Shown here: in pieces, positions 47,001 through 55,407 of the stretch
How the letters are laid out: every line of letters starts with the position of its first letter
Numbering within the stretch: the stretch's first letter is position 1
DNA from: CAZAFL01 sp964484465
GTDB taxonomy: Bacteria > Bacteroidota > Ignavibacteria > UBA10030 > SZUA-254
Length of the DNA: 64,000 nt
Assembly (NCBI GenBank): GCA_964484465.1
Contig: CAZAFL010000016.1
Location: 1 to 64,000 of the forward strand
Reading direction: 5' to 3'
Notes under the pieces: generated by a model
What the model was told of the DNA's origin: nothing
Databases searched by the model: none
Seen by the model: the letters and a program-made list of their open reading frames with translations, nothing else
Made by a program: the position numbers and the translations under genes

Positions 47001-47346
47001 CAATCCAGCAATAACCGTTATCTCATTACAAACTCAAGCCGGAAATTCATCGCCGCAGTTACCGAATGAGTTTGCACTCATGCAAAACCTCCCGAATCCG
47101 TTCAATCCAACGACCACAATCAGGTTCGTTCTTCCTGTCCTGAGCAAGGTTCAGCTCTCTATATTCACGATTTTGGGCCAAAAAGTAGCAACCCTCGCAG
47201 ACGGAAATTTCGATGCCGGTACTCACGACATTCATTGGACTCCTTCCCTTGCCAGCGGACTCTATTTCTACCGCATTGATGCTGTGAGCCTGGATGGGAA
47301 ACAACAACACTTTATCCAGACCAGAAAAATGGTTCTTCTAAAATAG
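44059..47346 (+). CDS. YCF48/BNR-repeat T9SS cargo protein
   Basis: 1095 residues with a signal peptide (1-23, NESLFSQ). About 13 repeats of the form GWAVGDNGTILHTTDAGxTW (residues about 45-590) form one or two beta-propellers of the YCF48/Asp-box type. A SdrD-like B domain follows (about 617-690, IVFYDINNNGFYDAGEPGMQ), then a further beta-domain, and a type A sorting domain (about 1012-1095, NLPNPFNPTTTIRFVLP) that ends in Lys. It should be secreted by T9SS and fixed at the cell surface. Repeats vary in DNA sequence, so this is ancient duplication rather than recent expansion. Confidence 0.9.
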   Translation: MNKTSYGFLVLCWLLLCNESLFSQWNWQSPIPQGNDLFKVQFINDALGWAVGEYGTALHTTNAGTTWYEQEFGRTDNILGINMVSDTEGWATGDNGIILHTTDAGDDWVEQTSGVSVGLNSLDFTSQLEGWVAGDNEVILHTTNGGSSWTIQHQAGNNGVSINSIMFLNSNEGWAAAGNRVVFHTTDGGSNWIRQSVGIAPTSYLSVYFVNTSLGFLAGTNGVILRTDDGGTMWTQITSGVNTNLNNILMQNSFVGWIVGDAGTLLKTINGGQSWSLTMIGDGNDINGLSKFGGTLWAVGGLGKILLSTNSGVAWGTNDVGSRLSANWMDFPTLNVGVAVGQTGLIMRTTDGGHLWLDQTSPTPSVSCYGVKFISSTTGWAVGDNGTILHTHDGETWTTQSSSVTHSLLGITFGNFANGWIVGGEFTNFTGIILHTTDAGNSWSVQYNNVPHILYGISFPNATTGWAVGEVGTILHTTDAGTTWVPETSGVSNALFWCSFLDLQNGWAVGELGRILYTTNGGTTWNPQASGVTVDLYSVVARDLLDALVAGDKGVILHTSDRGIHWDNQYSRTQHSLFGVTSPFDSVIWACGDYGTVLADTIARVNGSVPGIVFYDINNNGFYDAGEPGMQGWRIVLGGDKVDSTLSGPDGSFRFNGLLDGSYTLSQVAQSSWTPTVPVSPASYSFTINSTTPNFSGNFGNYAPHGYPYKVNNRWNLVSLPLLVTDARKSIVYPNAISPAFEFEGVYIQKDTLRPGTGYWLKFPSPQTVWIPGEAIHTDSFSLAQGWNLIGTINDTVPAASVTTNPPGVITSPIYKYSTGYIATSVIVPGQGYWVRVSAAGKIIMTSPGHHAPMTHSLFTQFNRSSNLNKISITDCDGGSQSLFFGRANELKDPQTLFDLPPLPPNGSFDARFENGSTLALFDSANSQNNTAIITIQASCYPVTIAWHVSQPEGLNYSLRDPASNRELVKSMSDSGSVVIDNPAITVISLQTQAGNSSPQLPNEFALMQNLPNPFNPTTTIRFVLPVLSKVQLSIFTILGQKVATLADGNFDAGTHDIHWTPSLASGLYFYRIDAVSLDGKQQHFIQTRKMVLLK

Positions 47347-48000
47347 ATGAAGAAAAGACAAACACTCGCAATTCTTGGGTTGATTGTAATATCAGGAAGT
47401 ATGCTGATCTTTCATGATTGGGGATGCAAGAGCAACGACGAGCCGACTAATCCAGGTTCGGGTGGTAACGCAAAGTACGGAAAAGGCTCGATGTCGTTTG
47501 ATGCTCCAGAAGGCGGAGGGCATTTTTCAGCAAACGGTGCATACAAACCGTCTGCTGTATTTCAAAGTGATACTTCAAGCGAAGGTGTTGGGGGATTTGT
47601 TTACGATACAACCATCGGAGGGAAACCAGAGCAGGCGGTTTTTGCGGGATATGTTCAATCCCTGAAAAAGGGGGTTCTTAACGAACGGTTGATCGTTTTC
47701 ACTCTACATAATACGGCTGGTTCACTCTCGACAGGCGATTACGCGTTAACCAATGCAGATACAATAATGGCAGGGAAATCTTCATACGTTTATTTTCTGT
47801 TCTCCGATTCCGTTCACTTTTATTCAACACTTGAGGCTCAATCCGGAATATTTACTCTTTCCACATTTGATTTAGGAACCCATCATGCAGCAGGTACTTT
47901 CTCCGGAACATTGCAGGGAATCCCTCCCGACACGACGCATCTCTCAATCACAAACGGCTCATTTGACCTCACGTTTGTGACTCGATACTTCACGTACTAA
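47347..48000 (+). CDS. Secreted lipoprotein of unknown function
   Basis: 217 residues starting immediately after the stop of the T9SS gene, so co-transcribed. The N-terminal region (ILGLIVISGSMLIFHDWGC) has Cys27 followed by KSNDEPTNPGS, a loose lipobox. The body is beta-rich with no catalytic motif. The repeated Gly/Ser-rich start (PNPGSGGNAKYGKGS) looks like a linker. Resembles small lipoproteins accompanying T9SS cargo in this phylum but no family was recognised. Confidence 0.72.
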   Translation: MKKRQTLAILGLIVISGSMLIFHDWGCKSNDEPTNPGSGGNAKYGKGSMSFDAPEGGGHFSANGAYKPSAVFQSDTSSEGVGGFVYDTTIGGKPEQAVFAGYVQSLKKGVLNERLIVFTLHNTAGSLSTGDYALTNADTIMAGKSSYVYFLFSDSVHFYSTLEAQSGIFTLSTFDLGTHHAAGTFSGTLQGIPPDTTHLSITNGSFDLTFVTRYFTY

Positions 48001-48033
48001 TCGAACAATTCTCCGGCATTTTCTGCAGAACAA

Positions 48034-48429
48034 TTATTGGACCGGCTCAACTTTCGAATACACAAAAAGGCTCTCCCCACCCTTCTTGATAATCGTGCCT
48101 GTCAATTTGACTTCGTGTGCCGCATATTGTGCGAGCTCTTCATTGCCGCCTTTCATTCCCCCCTTTGGGACAACAATATACACGGCTTTCGTTTCCTTTT
48201 CCAAAATGCCGACTGGCAAATTCCCTTTGATGCAATCGAGCGCGCATTCTTTATGCGCATCAGGATTCTCATCCATCATGCCGCTCAGGTAACATCTCAC
48301 ATCAATAATTTCACCGGTGATGGTAACATTCTTTCTTACGCCGTTTTGTTGTTCCCCCTGCGCCCGCATAATGATTACAGAACACCCAGTCACCAGCATC
48401 AGTATCAACGCGATTCGAATTTTATGCAT
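48034..48429 (-). CDS. Exported small OB-like protein with a CxxxC/H Cys-His motif
   Basis: 131 residues with a lipobox-like segment (ALILMLVTGC) followed by a beta-rich domain. It contains VRCYLSGMMDENPDAHKECA, then LDCIKGNLPVGILE, a Cys/His pattern that recurs in small exported proteins near cytochromes and copper proteins in Acidobacteria/Bacteroidota. An AGGGGAA site precedes ATG 48429. It lies directly downstream of the plastocyanin-domain T9SS gene on the same strand, within the cupredoxin region. A metal- or redox-linked role is inferred only from the cysteines and neighbours. Confidence 0.72.
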   Translation of the reverse strand: MHKIRIALILMLVTGCSVIIMRAQGEQQNGVRKNVTITGEIIDVRCYLSGMMDENPDAHKECALDCIKGNLPVGILEKETKAVYIVVPKGGMKGGNEELAQYAAHEVKLTGTIIKKGGESLFVYSKVEPVQ

Positions 48430-48467
48430 TGAAATTCCCCTGTTTCATGAATTCTTATCCTAACAAT

Positions 48468-50546
48468 TTATTTTTGAAGCATAATTTTCTTCGTGTCGAC
48501 AAATGATTTGCCGGAGCCATCAGTGGCAGTTGCGTTAAGCTGGACAAAGTAGACTCCGCTCGCTTCAGCAACTGCATTCCAGGTTACAGAATGAACGCCT
48601 GCTTCCTGCACACCATCGGTCAGCACTGCGACTATCTGTCCCAGAAGATTGTAGATTATGACACGAACCCGGCTATCCACCGGCATCTGATACCTGATCG
48701 CAGTTACAGGGTTGAACGGGTTAGGATATGTCTCATACAAAGCAAATGACGCGGGGATTACAGCAGACTCTGAAACATCAAGTGACACCATATGACCGGC
48801 TCGTTCAATGTTTACCTCACCGGTTGCAGATAACGGTATTCTCTTGCCGTCAAGATTCAATGATAATCCGTCGGCCGGGGAGTGCATATTCCATTGAACA
48901 TTCACTGGATATTCCGCGGAGGAAATCTGAATTGGAAAAGTCCTTGCCCCCTCGTTGTTGAGGAGTTCCACAAATGAACCGGAAGCAAAACGGACATCAA
49001 ACCCACCCATAGGCGGCACCGGCGGCATGTCGAACCATGAACGAATATTCCCATCATCGACTCTGTCACCAACGAAATACAGTGTCTGCTCTTTTGCCGC
49101 TGCATCCCGGAACACCAACCTGCTTGCCGTCCGGTATAGACTCTCATAGCCGACAGTTTTAGGTGACGCAACCGGTCCGGTACCAAGAATGAGCTTCCCC
49201 GCCTGACTGACTCTTACCCAGTATCCGGCACCCGACTTTACCGTGTCGGCAGTGTAGTATCCGTTATGGTATCCATACAATACCGAACTGATAATCCCTG
49301 AAGGAGATGAACTAATGGACGTCCGGAGAACGGGTACTGAAATTGATCCGATCATGTTCCAGCCTTTGACGACATTAAATGAATCCTTGTTGACAGAAAA
49401 TCCATTCATCAAAACTGTCTGAGCACCATTAAACTTTAACCAATAACCTAAACCGACCGACAAAGAAGACTTCGTCACATAGCCAACTTCATAATCATAC
49501 GCAGGGGATACTGCTGTAGGATACACGGCTCCCACAGCGGAATCAGATACTTTCAACGGAAGTGAAATCATATTCCATCTTGCCATCACGCTATTCGAAA
49601 TGGTCAGCGCCCCGACAAATAATCTTCCCTTCATTCCTACCGAGGCGTGTGGAACGCACATGTAGTAATAAAGACCGCTTTGTGAAGTTACAACAGTTCC
49701 CCCGCCATACGAAAGATTAAATCCCCCGTTAGAAACAGTATCATTAGCAAGCCACGTGGATTTGCTTACTTCCCGTGCCGTATGCATGGGGTCCAAAACA
49801 AAGTGGACGATAGCGCCAGGGGGAACTGCAAGACTCTCCGGAACAAATGTAAAGCCTGAATTTATCACTGTATAAGGAGCGTAATTGATGAAATCAACCG
49901 AACGGACATCGCCCGACGTGACAGTAAAGGATTTTTGTTTAACAGATGTTACACCCTGTGAAACACCATTGACATTTATTGAAAGATGGGACCACTGAGC
50001 GCTGTCTGCTTCGACGGCAACGTATGTTCCCTCGCTTAGATTGTTCACGTTGAGCGTAGAGGCAGAGAGGGCGGAATCGAGAATGATCCCGGAACCGACA
50101 GAGTCCTGGTAGAGGTACAGCTTCCATGGTTTCGCTATCTGGTCACCGGTTGTCGCTATATTCCCATCCTGATCGATAAAACTGCTAATGTTAATCGTAT
50201 TTGGAAGCGGAGAGTTGACGACAATGCGCCCTTTCATTCCCATCGGAGCATGAGGTTCACAAACATAATAATGTATGCCAAGGCCCGACGGAACGACAAT
50301 CCCGCCGCCGAAGGGCGTTGAAAATCCTTCCCCCAGTGGTGTAGCTTCATTTGCGTTCCATGTTGATTCGCTCACTTCAACAACATCATGTATTCCATCG
50401 AGAACAAATTTCACCGTGTCCCCGTTAACAATAGATATGGAATCGGGAACGAACGTAAAACCGGAATTCGTCACAGTGTGGATGGTTCCAAAACTCCTGA
50501 AACAGCAAAATAATACTAATAAAACGGGGTAAACAATTTTTTTCAT
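48468..50546 (-). CDS. T9SS cargo protein with two plastocyanin-like domains
   Basis: 692 residues from ATG 50546, which follows AAGGATG and begins a good signal peptide (KKIVYPVLLVLFCCFRSFG); an ATG 12 codons earlier is open but has no signal. Two cupredoxin domains (about 20-112 and 228-318) both show copper-ligand spacing: IHDVVEV ... YYVCEPHAPMGMKG and MHTAREV ... YYMCVPHASVGMKG (His, Cys, His, Met). A carbohydrate-binding-like region follows, then a type A sorting domain (YPNPFNPVTAIRYQMP). It is surface-displayed with two type-1 copper sites expected. Electron carrier or copper-binding surface protein. Confidence 0.88.
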   Translation of the reverse strand: MKKIVYPVLLVLFCCFRSFGTIHTVTNSGFTFVPDSISIVNGDTVKFVLDGIHDVVEVSESTWNANEATPLGEGFSTPFGGGIVVPSGLGIHYYVCEPHAPMGMKGRIVVNSPLPNTINISSFIDQDGNIATTGDQIAKPWKLYLYQDSVGSGIILDSALSASTLNVNNLSEGTYVAVEADSAQWSHLSINVNGVSQGVTSVKQKSFTVTSGDVRSVDFINYAPYTVINSGFTFVPESLAVPPGAIVHFVLDPMHTAREVSKSTWLANDTVSNGGFNLSYGGGTVVTSQSGLYYYMCVPHASVGMKGRLFVGALTISNSVMARWNMISLPLKVSDSAVGAVYPTAVSPAYDYEVGYVTKSSLSVGLGYWLKFNGAQTVLMNGFSVNKDSFNVVKGWNMIGSISVPVLRTSISSSPSGIISSVLYGYHNGYYTADTVKSGAGYWVRVSQAGKLILGTGPVASPKTVGYESLYRTASRLVFRDAAAKEQTLYFVGDRVDDGNIRSWFDMPPVPPMGGFDVRFASGSFVELLNNEGARTFPIQISSAEYPVNVQWNMHSPADGLSLNLDGKRIPLSATGEVNIERAGHMVSLDVSESAVIPASFALYETYPNPFNPVTAIRYQMPVDSRVRVIIYNLLGQIVAVLTDGVQEAGVHSVTWNAVAEASGVYFVQLNATATDGSGKSFVDTKKIMLQK

Positions 50547-50622
50547 GGTTCTTACATCCTTCGATTGATGAGATATGGCCATTCCCTAATTACTTGCTGC
50601 AGGCTTGGAATGTAACGATTAT

Positions 50623-51270
50623 TTATTTCAGAAACACCATTTTTCTGCCTCGCTCGAAGCGTCCGGCCGAAATTCTGTAAATATAAACTCCGGTGCTCAT
50701 GTATGCTGCATTGAAGTGCACAGTATGAGTACCGGCGTCAATGTGCTGGTTATCGATCAATGTTGCAATTTCATCGCCGTCGATGCCGTACACCTTCAGC
50801 GTGACCGTTGAACCCGTCGCTAATTTGAACATAATATCAGTAGAAGGATTAAAGGGATTCGGATAATTCTGCAGCAGGTCAAATTTCGGGGGTACGTTGT
50901 TACCTTCGTCAACAGATGTCGCCGTCGTCGTGTCGACAGTGATGATTCCTTTCATCCCAAAAGATGAATGAGGCTGGCAAACATAATAATGCGTTCCTCC
51001 ATGTGAGAATACAACCGTCCCTCCCCCAAATCCTACGGAGAAGCCTCCGGAAAGCGGCGTAAATCCATTTGCCTGCCATGTCGCCTGGCTTACTTCAACA
51101 GCATTATGAATAGATTCAAGAACGAACCTGCCTGTATCACCGACTGTAACCGAAAGATTACTCGGTGCAAATCCAAAACCCGAAGTGTTAATTGTGTGAA
51201 CTGCTCCAGCGGCAAGAGAACCGACGAGAGCTGTTATGAGAACAAACAAGAACAATCGTTGCAGTATCAT
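50623..51270 (-). CDS. Plastocyanin-like T9SS cargo protein
   Basis: 215 residues with signal peptide (about 3-22) and AAAGGG before ATG 51270. One cupredoxin domain (about 25-115) has His and the C-x2-H-x4-M ligands (SIHNAVEV ... YYVCQPHSSFGMKG). A short sorting domain follows (about 130-215, YPNPFNPSTDIMFKLA) with ending KMVFLK. It looks like a compact sister of the neighbouring two-domain protein and probably arose by duplication. Expected at the outer surface as an electron-transfer or copper-binding protein. Confidence 0.87.
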   Translation of the reverse strand: MILQRLFLFVLITALVGSLAAGAVHTINTSGFGFAPSNLSVTVGDTGRFVLESIHNAVEVSQATWQANGFTPLSGGFSVGFGGGTVVFSHGGTHYYVCQPHSSFGMKGIITVDTTTATSVDEGNNVPPKFDLLQNYPNPFNPSTDIMFKLATGSTVTLKVYGIDGDEIATLIDNQHIDAGTHTVHFNAAYMSTGVYIYRISAGRFERGRKMVFLK

Positions 51271-51438
51271 ACACCCTTTCTTAAGTTTAATTTGAATAAT
51301 GTTGGCTCAACATCACAGAAAAAAAATAAACCGATACAACGGCGATTACTAAGTTCTTATTCCCTCATAGTATAAAGGAATCGACCCGTGGTAACTACGA
51401 ACCGCCCAATGAACAGCAGTATAATGAATGCAAAAAGC

Positions 51439-51846
51439 CTATTGCACAATAATAGTACCCACCATACCCATGGCACGATGATATGTGCAGAAATACGAAT
51501 ACGTTCCAGTGGTGTTGAACGTAAACGTCTTGCTACTGCCCGCGGGCATGTTTCCTGTATCCCAAACTCCTGCATCACTCGTTGCAGTGTGTGCAATGCC
51601 ATCAGTATTCTTCCACGTTACTGTTGTACCGCGTGAAACAGTCAATGTACTCGGACTAAATGCCATGCTGCTCATGGTGACGGTGTTCGGCGAAGGATTG
51701 CCGCCCGGATTTGGCGACGTCGGATAATTCGCCGACTGGTCCATACAACCCGCAATGGCAAACGCTACAAGACACGTTACTATCAGAGCAAATCTGCATC
51801 GATTCCTGGTACTAATACGTCTTTCAATTCCATGTGTTCTTAGCAT
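51439..51846 (-). CDS. Plastocyanin/azurin-like copper lipoprotein
   Basis: 135 residues from ATG 51846, which has GAGG nine bases upstream. A lipobox (CLVAFAIAGC) anchors it to a membrane. A Pro-rich linker precedes one cupredoxin domain with complete type-1 copper ligands: GIAHTATSD and YFCTYHRAMGM (His, Cys, His, Met). It is 168 bases upstream of the second plastocyanin-like gene. A sigma-54-like promoter lies at 51889-51903, fitting regulation by the adjacent NtrC-type system. Likely a periplasmic or outer-face electron carrier. Confidence 0.9.
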   Translation of the reverse strand: MLRTHGIERRISTRNRCRFALIVTCLVAFAIAGCMDQSANYPTSPNPGGNPSPNTVTMSSMAFSPSTLTVSRGTTVTWKNTDGIAHTATSDAGVWDTGNMPAGSSKTFTFNTTGTYSYFCTYHRAMGMVGTIIVQ

Positions 51847-51888
51847 AATCATAAACCTCACTAATTTTTACTTCAGCATTACATTACC

Positions 51889-51903
51889 ACAATTGTCATA
51901 CCA
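51889..51903 (-). promoter_or_regulatory. Candidate sigma-54 promoter for the copper lipoprotein gene
   Basis: On the minus strand TGGTATGACAATTGT matches the -24/-12 consensus (TGGYRYR-N4-TTGCW) except for the final C, which is T. GG to GT spacing is 10 bases. The predicted transcription start is about 30 bases before ATG 51846. A sigma-54 activator gene lies 245 bases away on the same strand. Matches of this quality also arise by chance. Confidence 0.4.
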
Positions 51904-52147
51904 AACTGAAAAGCAACAAAACAGAGTACTTTAAAAGAATCCTGAGGCTCATGTGTGCAATTAATGTCACTATTATCTGCTTCGATAGGAGATATTTGTA
52001 GCAGGAAATCCACATGCTTTGAGGTGTTGATGTGGATAAGAGAGGAAGGAACGGAGTAGAATGGTAGTTGAGTAGACGAGTGTTTAAGTAGTGGAGTATG
52101 TTAGTAAGTTAGTGTAGAGAATGTGTGCTCCGCCGGTACTGACTGAG
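51904..52147 (-). other. C-rich, G-poor tail downstream of the NtrC-type gene
   Basis: On the minus strand the stretch from about 52130 to 52030 is rich in CTAC/ACTC-type repeats with few G residues. Such unstructured C-rich RNA is what Rho factor binds, so this may terminate transcription past the NtrC-type gene and separate it from the copper lipoprotein promoter. No intrinsic hairpin terminator was seen. Confidence 0.3.
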
Positions 52148-53560
52148 TTACTCGCGGTACAGTGAAGGGTCGATTGAATATTCTTCCAGCTTGCGATAGA
52201 TTGTTCTTCGGTCAACGTCCATCATTCGTGCAACCAGGTTGAGGTTACCTTTGCATTCTTTCAGCATCCGGACAAGATATTTTTGCTCTGCATCCCGCAC
52301 AATGTTGTCGAGATAACGTTTGTACGAAAGTGTAGTGGTGGCAGGCTGGTCGAGCGATTCTGACCCGGCGACAGCCGTACCGGAATTAGGAAGTTCCAAT
52401 GAAGTGATCGTCTGGCCCGACGCTTTAATGATGGCACGTTTGATAAGGTTTTCCAGCTCACGGATATTTCCCCTCCACTGGTTATTCATCATATCATGGA
52501 TAACTGTCGGCGCAAAACCGATGACCGGCTGTCGCGAAAGAGACTGATATTTCTTAAGAAAATGTTCGGCAAGCAACGGAATATCATCGAGCCTCTCGCG
52601 CAGTGGCGGAAGTGTAATCGGAAACACATTCAGCCGGTACAGAAGGTCTTCCCTGAACTTTCCTTCGTTGACCATCGATTCGAGACTTCTGTTGGTTGCC
52701 GCTATGATGCGAACATCAGCGGTGAGGGAGACGTTGTTTCCAAGCCTCGAGAACAACTTTTCCTGCAGCACCCGAAGAAGTTTTGTCTGAAGCTCGAGTG
52801 GAAGGTCGCCAATCTCATCGAGAAAGACGGTGCCGCCCTGCGCTTCTTCAAATTTTCCGCGATGCTGACGTATGGCACCTGTGAACGCCCCTTTCTCATA
52901 TCCAAAGAGTTCGCTCTCCAAAAGCGTTGCGGGTATTGCAGAACATTGAACGACAACAAGAGGCATATCCCGGCGTGGGCTATTGTAGTGAATTGATTTC
53001 GCAATCAGCTCCTTCCCTGTTCCTGTTTCACCAAGTACCAGCACGGTCACATCGGTTTCGGCGACTTGCTGAACAAGCTTAAACACCTGTTTCATTTTCT
53101 CGTTCGTGCTGATGATGTTCGAAAAATTCGCTTCCCCTTCGACAAGGTTTCGAAGACGGGCAAGCTCTTTTGAAACTCTTCGTTCATCGACAGCGCGCTT
53201 TATTTTTATGACGAGCTCGTCATTGTTGCACGGTTTCGTGATGTAATCATACGCACCGTGACGCATCGCTTCGACTGCAGTCTGCACAGAACCGAAACCA
53301 GTGACCATTATCACCGTCACATCCGGCACCGTTTTTTTGATGTGCTGAAGCAGCTCCACACCATTCATCCCTTCCATCACAAGGTCTGAAAGAACGAGGT
53401 CAAATGCTTCTTCAGTCAGAAGATGCCTTGCCTCTTCACTCCCTTTTGCGGTCCGGACTGTATATCCTTCATCCTTAAGCAACGCATTAGTGGCAAGACG
53501 GAATGCTTTATCGTCATCGACAATAAGAATATGAATATCCGAATTTCCCTGAGGTTTCAT
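52148..53560 (-). CDS. Sigma-54-dependent response regulator, NtrC family
   Basis: 470 residues from ATG 53560, eight bases after the kinase stop; a GTG 18 codons earlier lies inside the kinase gene. The receiver domain (about 8-125) has Asp59 as phosphoacceptor (LVLSDLVMEGMNG). The AAA+ domain (about 145-375) has GETGTGKE and GAFTGA. The C-terminal Fis HTH (about 425-470) ends with RMMDVDRRTIYRKLEEY. It is the partner of the preceding kinase and probably drives sigma-54 promoters of the adjacent copper genes. It differs from the 3.7-5.1 kb regulator in its HTH, so targets should differ. Confidence 0.95.
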   Translation of the reverse strand: MKPQGNSDIHILIVDDDKAFRLATNALLKDEGYTVRTAKGSEEARHLLTEEAFDLVLSDLVMEGMNGVELLQHIKKTVPDVTVIMVTGFGSVQTAVEAMRHGAYDYITKPCNNDELVIKIKRAVDERRVSKELARLRNLVEGEANFSNIISTNEKMKQVFKLVQQVAETDVTVLVLGETGTGKELIAKSIHYNSPRRDMPLVVVQCSAIPATLLESELFGYEKGAFTGAIRQHRGKFEEAQGGTVFLDEIGDLPLELQTKLLRVLQEKLFSRLGNNVSLTADVRIIAATNRSLESMVNEGKFREDLLYRLNVFPITLPPLRERLDDIPLLAEHFLKKYQSLSRQPVIGFAPTVIHDMMNNQWRGNIRELENLIKRAIIKASGQTITSLELPNSGTAVAGSESLDQPATTTLSYKRYLDNIVRDAEQKYLVRMLKECKGNLNLVARMMDVDRRTIYRKLEEYSIDPSLYRE

Positions 53561-53567
53561 ATTGAAG

Positions 53568-55385
53568 TTATGAATGATAGATGGGGAATGATAGCGTGAA
53601 TGTCGTTCCTTCACCTATTTTACTTTTCACGGAAATTGTTCCGTCGTGCTGTTTGACAATGCCATATGTGACCGACAATCCTAATCCAACGCCGCTCACT
53701 GTATTTTTCGTGGTGAAGAATGCATCGAAAATGCGGTCGATATGGTCCTTCGGGATGCCGACGCCGTTATCCGACACTTCCACAACAATATGTTCATTCT
53801 CACGCGTCGATGCGATCGTAATTATCCCGCCATCGGGAAGCGCGTCGTGAGCGTTTACAATCAGATTCAAAAAAACCTGTTTCAGTTTGTCGGCAGAACC
53901 CAAAATCGGCGGCAAGGAACTCATTGCGTTCAACCGCACTTCGATCCTGTCTTCCTTCAGCGTTGCTTTAGACGATGTTACAACTTCCTGAATAATATCC
54001 TCCAGTGAGACGGGTTCGCGCTTCAGCTCAACCATTGAAGTGCGGTACACATCGAGCATCTGGCGGGTGAGTTTCGCAAGCCGCTCCACTTCTTCGCCCG
54101 CGACATCAAGTAAATCCCGGTCAGGTGATACCGCGCTCATCCGGCGCAATACAGTCTGTAGACAGCTTTGAATATTATGGATGGGATTATTGATCTCATG
54201 GGCAAGTTGGGCAGTAAGTTTTCCCGTCGCGGCAAGACGTTCCGATTTCACAAGCTCCATCTGGGTATCCTTTAAGCGCTGGAGTGTCGCTTCGAGTTCC
54301 GCGTTCCGTTCTCCGAGCTGGGAAATTTTCTCCTTGAGGGAATTGCTCATCTCTTCAAACTTCTGTGCGAGGTATTTCAGTTCACCCCCTCCTCCGACAA
54401 CGATGCGGTGCTCGTAATTTCCCCGGCTTATCTCCGTCGTCCCGTTCACGAGTGCTGCAATCGGCCTCGTGATTCCCTGAGAAATGAGAAACCCGATTCC
54501 GGCAGTAACGATAAGTACAATCACCGAGAGGATTTCGAACGTACGCAGAACCGGTGCAAGGACGGCCTGCACTTCCGCTTCAATCGGTTTCATGAGAAGA
54601 AAACCGGCTGCGTGCGCCACATTGACGTCACCGTGGTCGAGGCGACACCATGTCGCGGCAAATTTATTCTGAGGAGTGTGAATTGTGAAGACTGAAGCAC
54701 TACCGCGAAACAGCAGCGTCTTCAAACTGATTAATGGGGACCGCAACCACCCGCTGAGATCATGTTCTGAATTTGCGTCGAGGGTCGACGATACAGCAAT
54801 TGAATCAACGGCAAGAAGAGTTTCACTGTTCGTCATCGCGCGGATCGACTGAATATCATTCTGACGGATCCTGAAACCCATCGTTAACGTTCCGACAACA
54901 TCCGGACCAATCGATAACGGAACCGTCGCGATACGATAGACACCATTCAAACTGCTCCAGACATCCGTTGATGACTCCTTGCGCATTGCGTTGGTGATTG
55001 AGGGAAGAAGAGTAAAGTCAATGGATATGCGGCGTCCATCGACAAGAGTTACGAGCGGACTTCCGTGAGCGTTGGAAAGAATAAACACATCACTTTTCAT
55101 GCTCTGGTTGAGCTCCTGACACATCTGGTCCGCGGTATTCCTATCGCCGATTTCGACGACCGCCTTCAGCCGTGGTGTTTCTGCGACTATTTGACACGAC
55201 CTCAGGATTTCGTTCGCGCGCAGGACCTCGAATTCATTCACAGCGGAGAAATTGCTCTTGAGATCCTCATAAAATCGTGATTCGACCTGCTCCCGCACGG
55301 AGTATGTCAGGACAAAATAGGTAATCACGAGCAAGACCAGCACGACCCCCCAGATTGCAAGTAATATCTTGGTACGAAACTTCAT
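53568..55385 (-). CDS. Sensor histidine kinase (Cache-type sensor, HAMP, NtrB-like)
   Basis: 605 residues. Helix 1 (about 7-28) and helix 2 (about 283-303) enclose a large periplasmic sensor domain (30-280) of Cache type. A HAMP domain follows (about 303-355), then a coiled-coil and an NtrB-like HisKA with His396 (LAHEINNPIHN). The HATPase domain has DNGVGIPKDHIDRI and GVGLGLSVTYGI. It ends just before the regulator start, so they form a two-component pair. It lies 22 bases after the porin-like gene in the same operon as the cupredoxin-like gene, suggesting it senses a metal or redox-related small molecule. Confidence 0.94.
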   Translation of the reverse strand: MKFRTKILLAIWGVVLVLLVITYFVLTYSVREQVESRFYEDLKSNFSAVNEFEVLRANEILRSCQIVAETPRLKAVVEIGDRNTADQMCQELNQSMKSDVFILSNAHGSPLVTLVDGRRISIDFTLLPSITNAMRKESSTDVWSSLNGVYRIATVPLSIGPDVVGTLTMGFRIRQNDIQSIRAMTNSETLLAVDSIAVSSTLDANSEHDLSGWLRSPLISLKTLLFRGSASVFTIHTPQNKFAATWCRLDHGDVNVAHAAGFLLMKPIEAEVQAVLAPVLRTFEILSVIVLIVTAGIGFLISQGITRPIAALVNGTTEISRGNYEHRIVVGGGGELKYLAQKFEEMSNSLKEKISQLGERNAELEATLQRLKDTQMELVKSERLAATGKLTAQLAHEINNPIHNIQSCLQTVLRRMSAVSPDRDLLDVAGEEVERLAKLTRQMLDVYRTSMVELKREPVSLEDIIQEVVTSSKATLKEDRIEVRLNAMSSLPPILGSADKLKQVFLNLIVNAHDALPDGGIITIASTRENEHIVVEVSDNGVGIPKDHIDRIFDAFFTTKNTVSGVGLGLSVTYGIVKQHDGTISVKSKIGEGTTFTLSFPIYHS

Positions 55386-55407
55386 TTTTTACATGGCGAA
55401 TTTCGTC

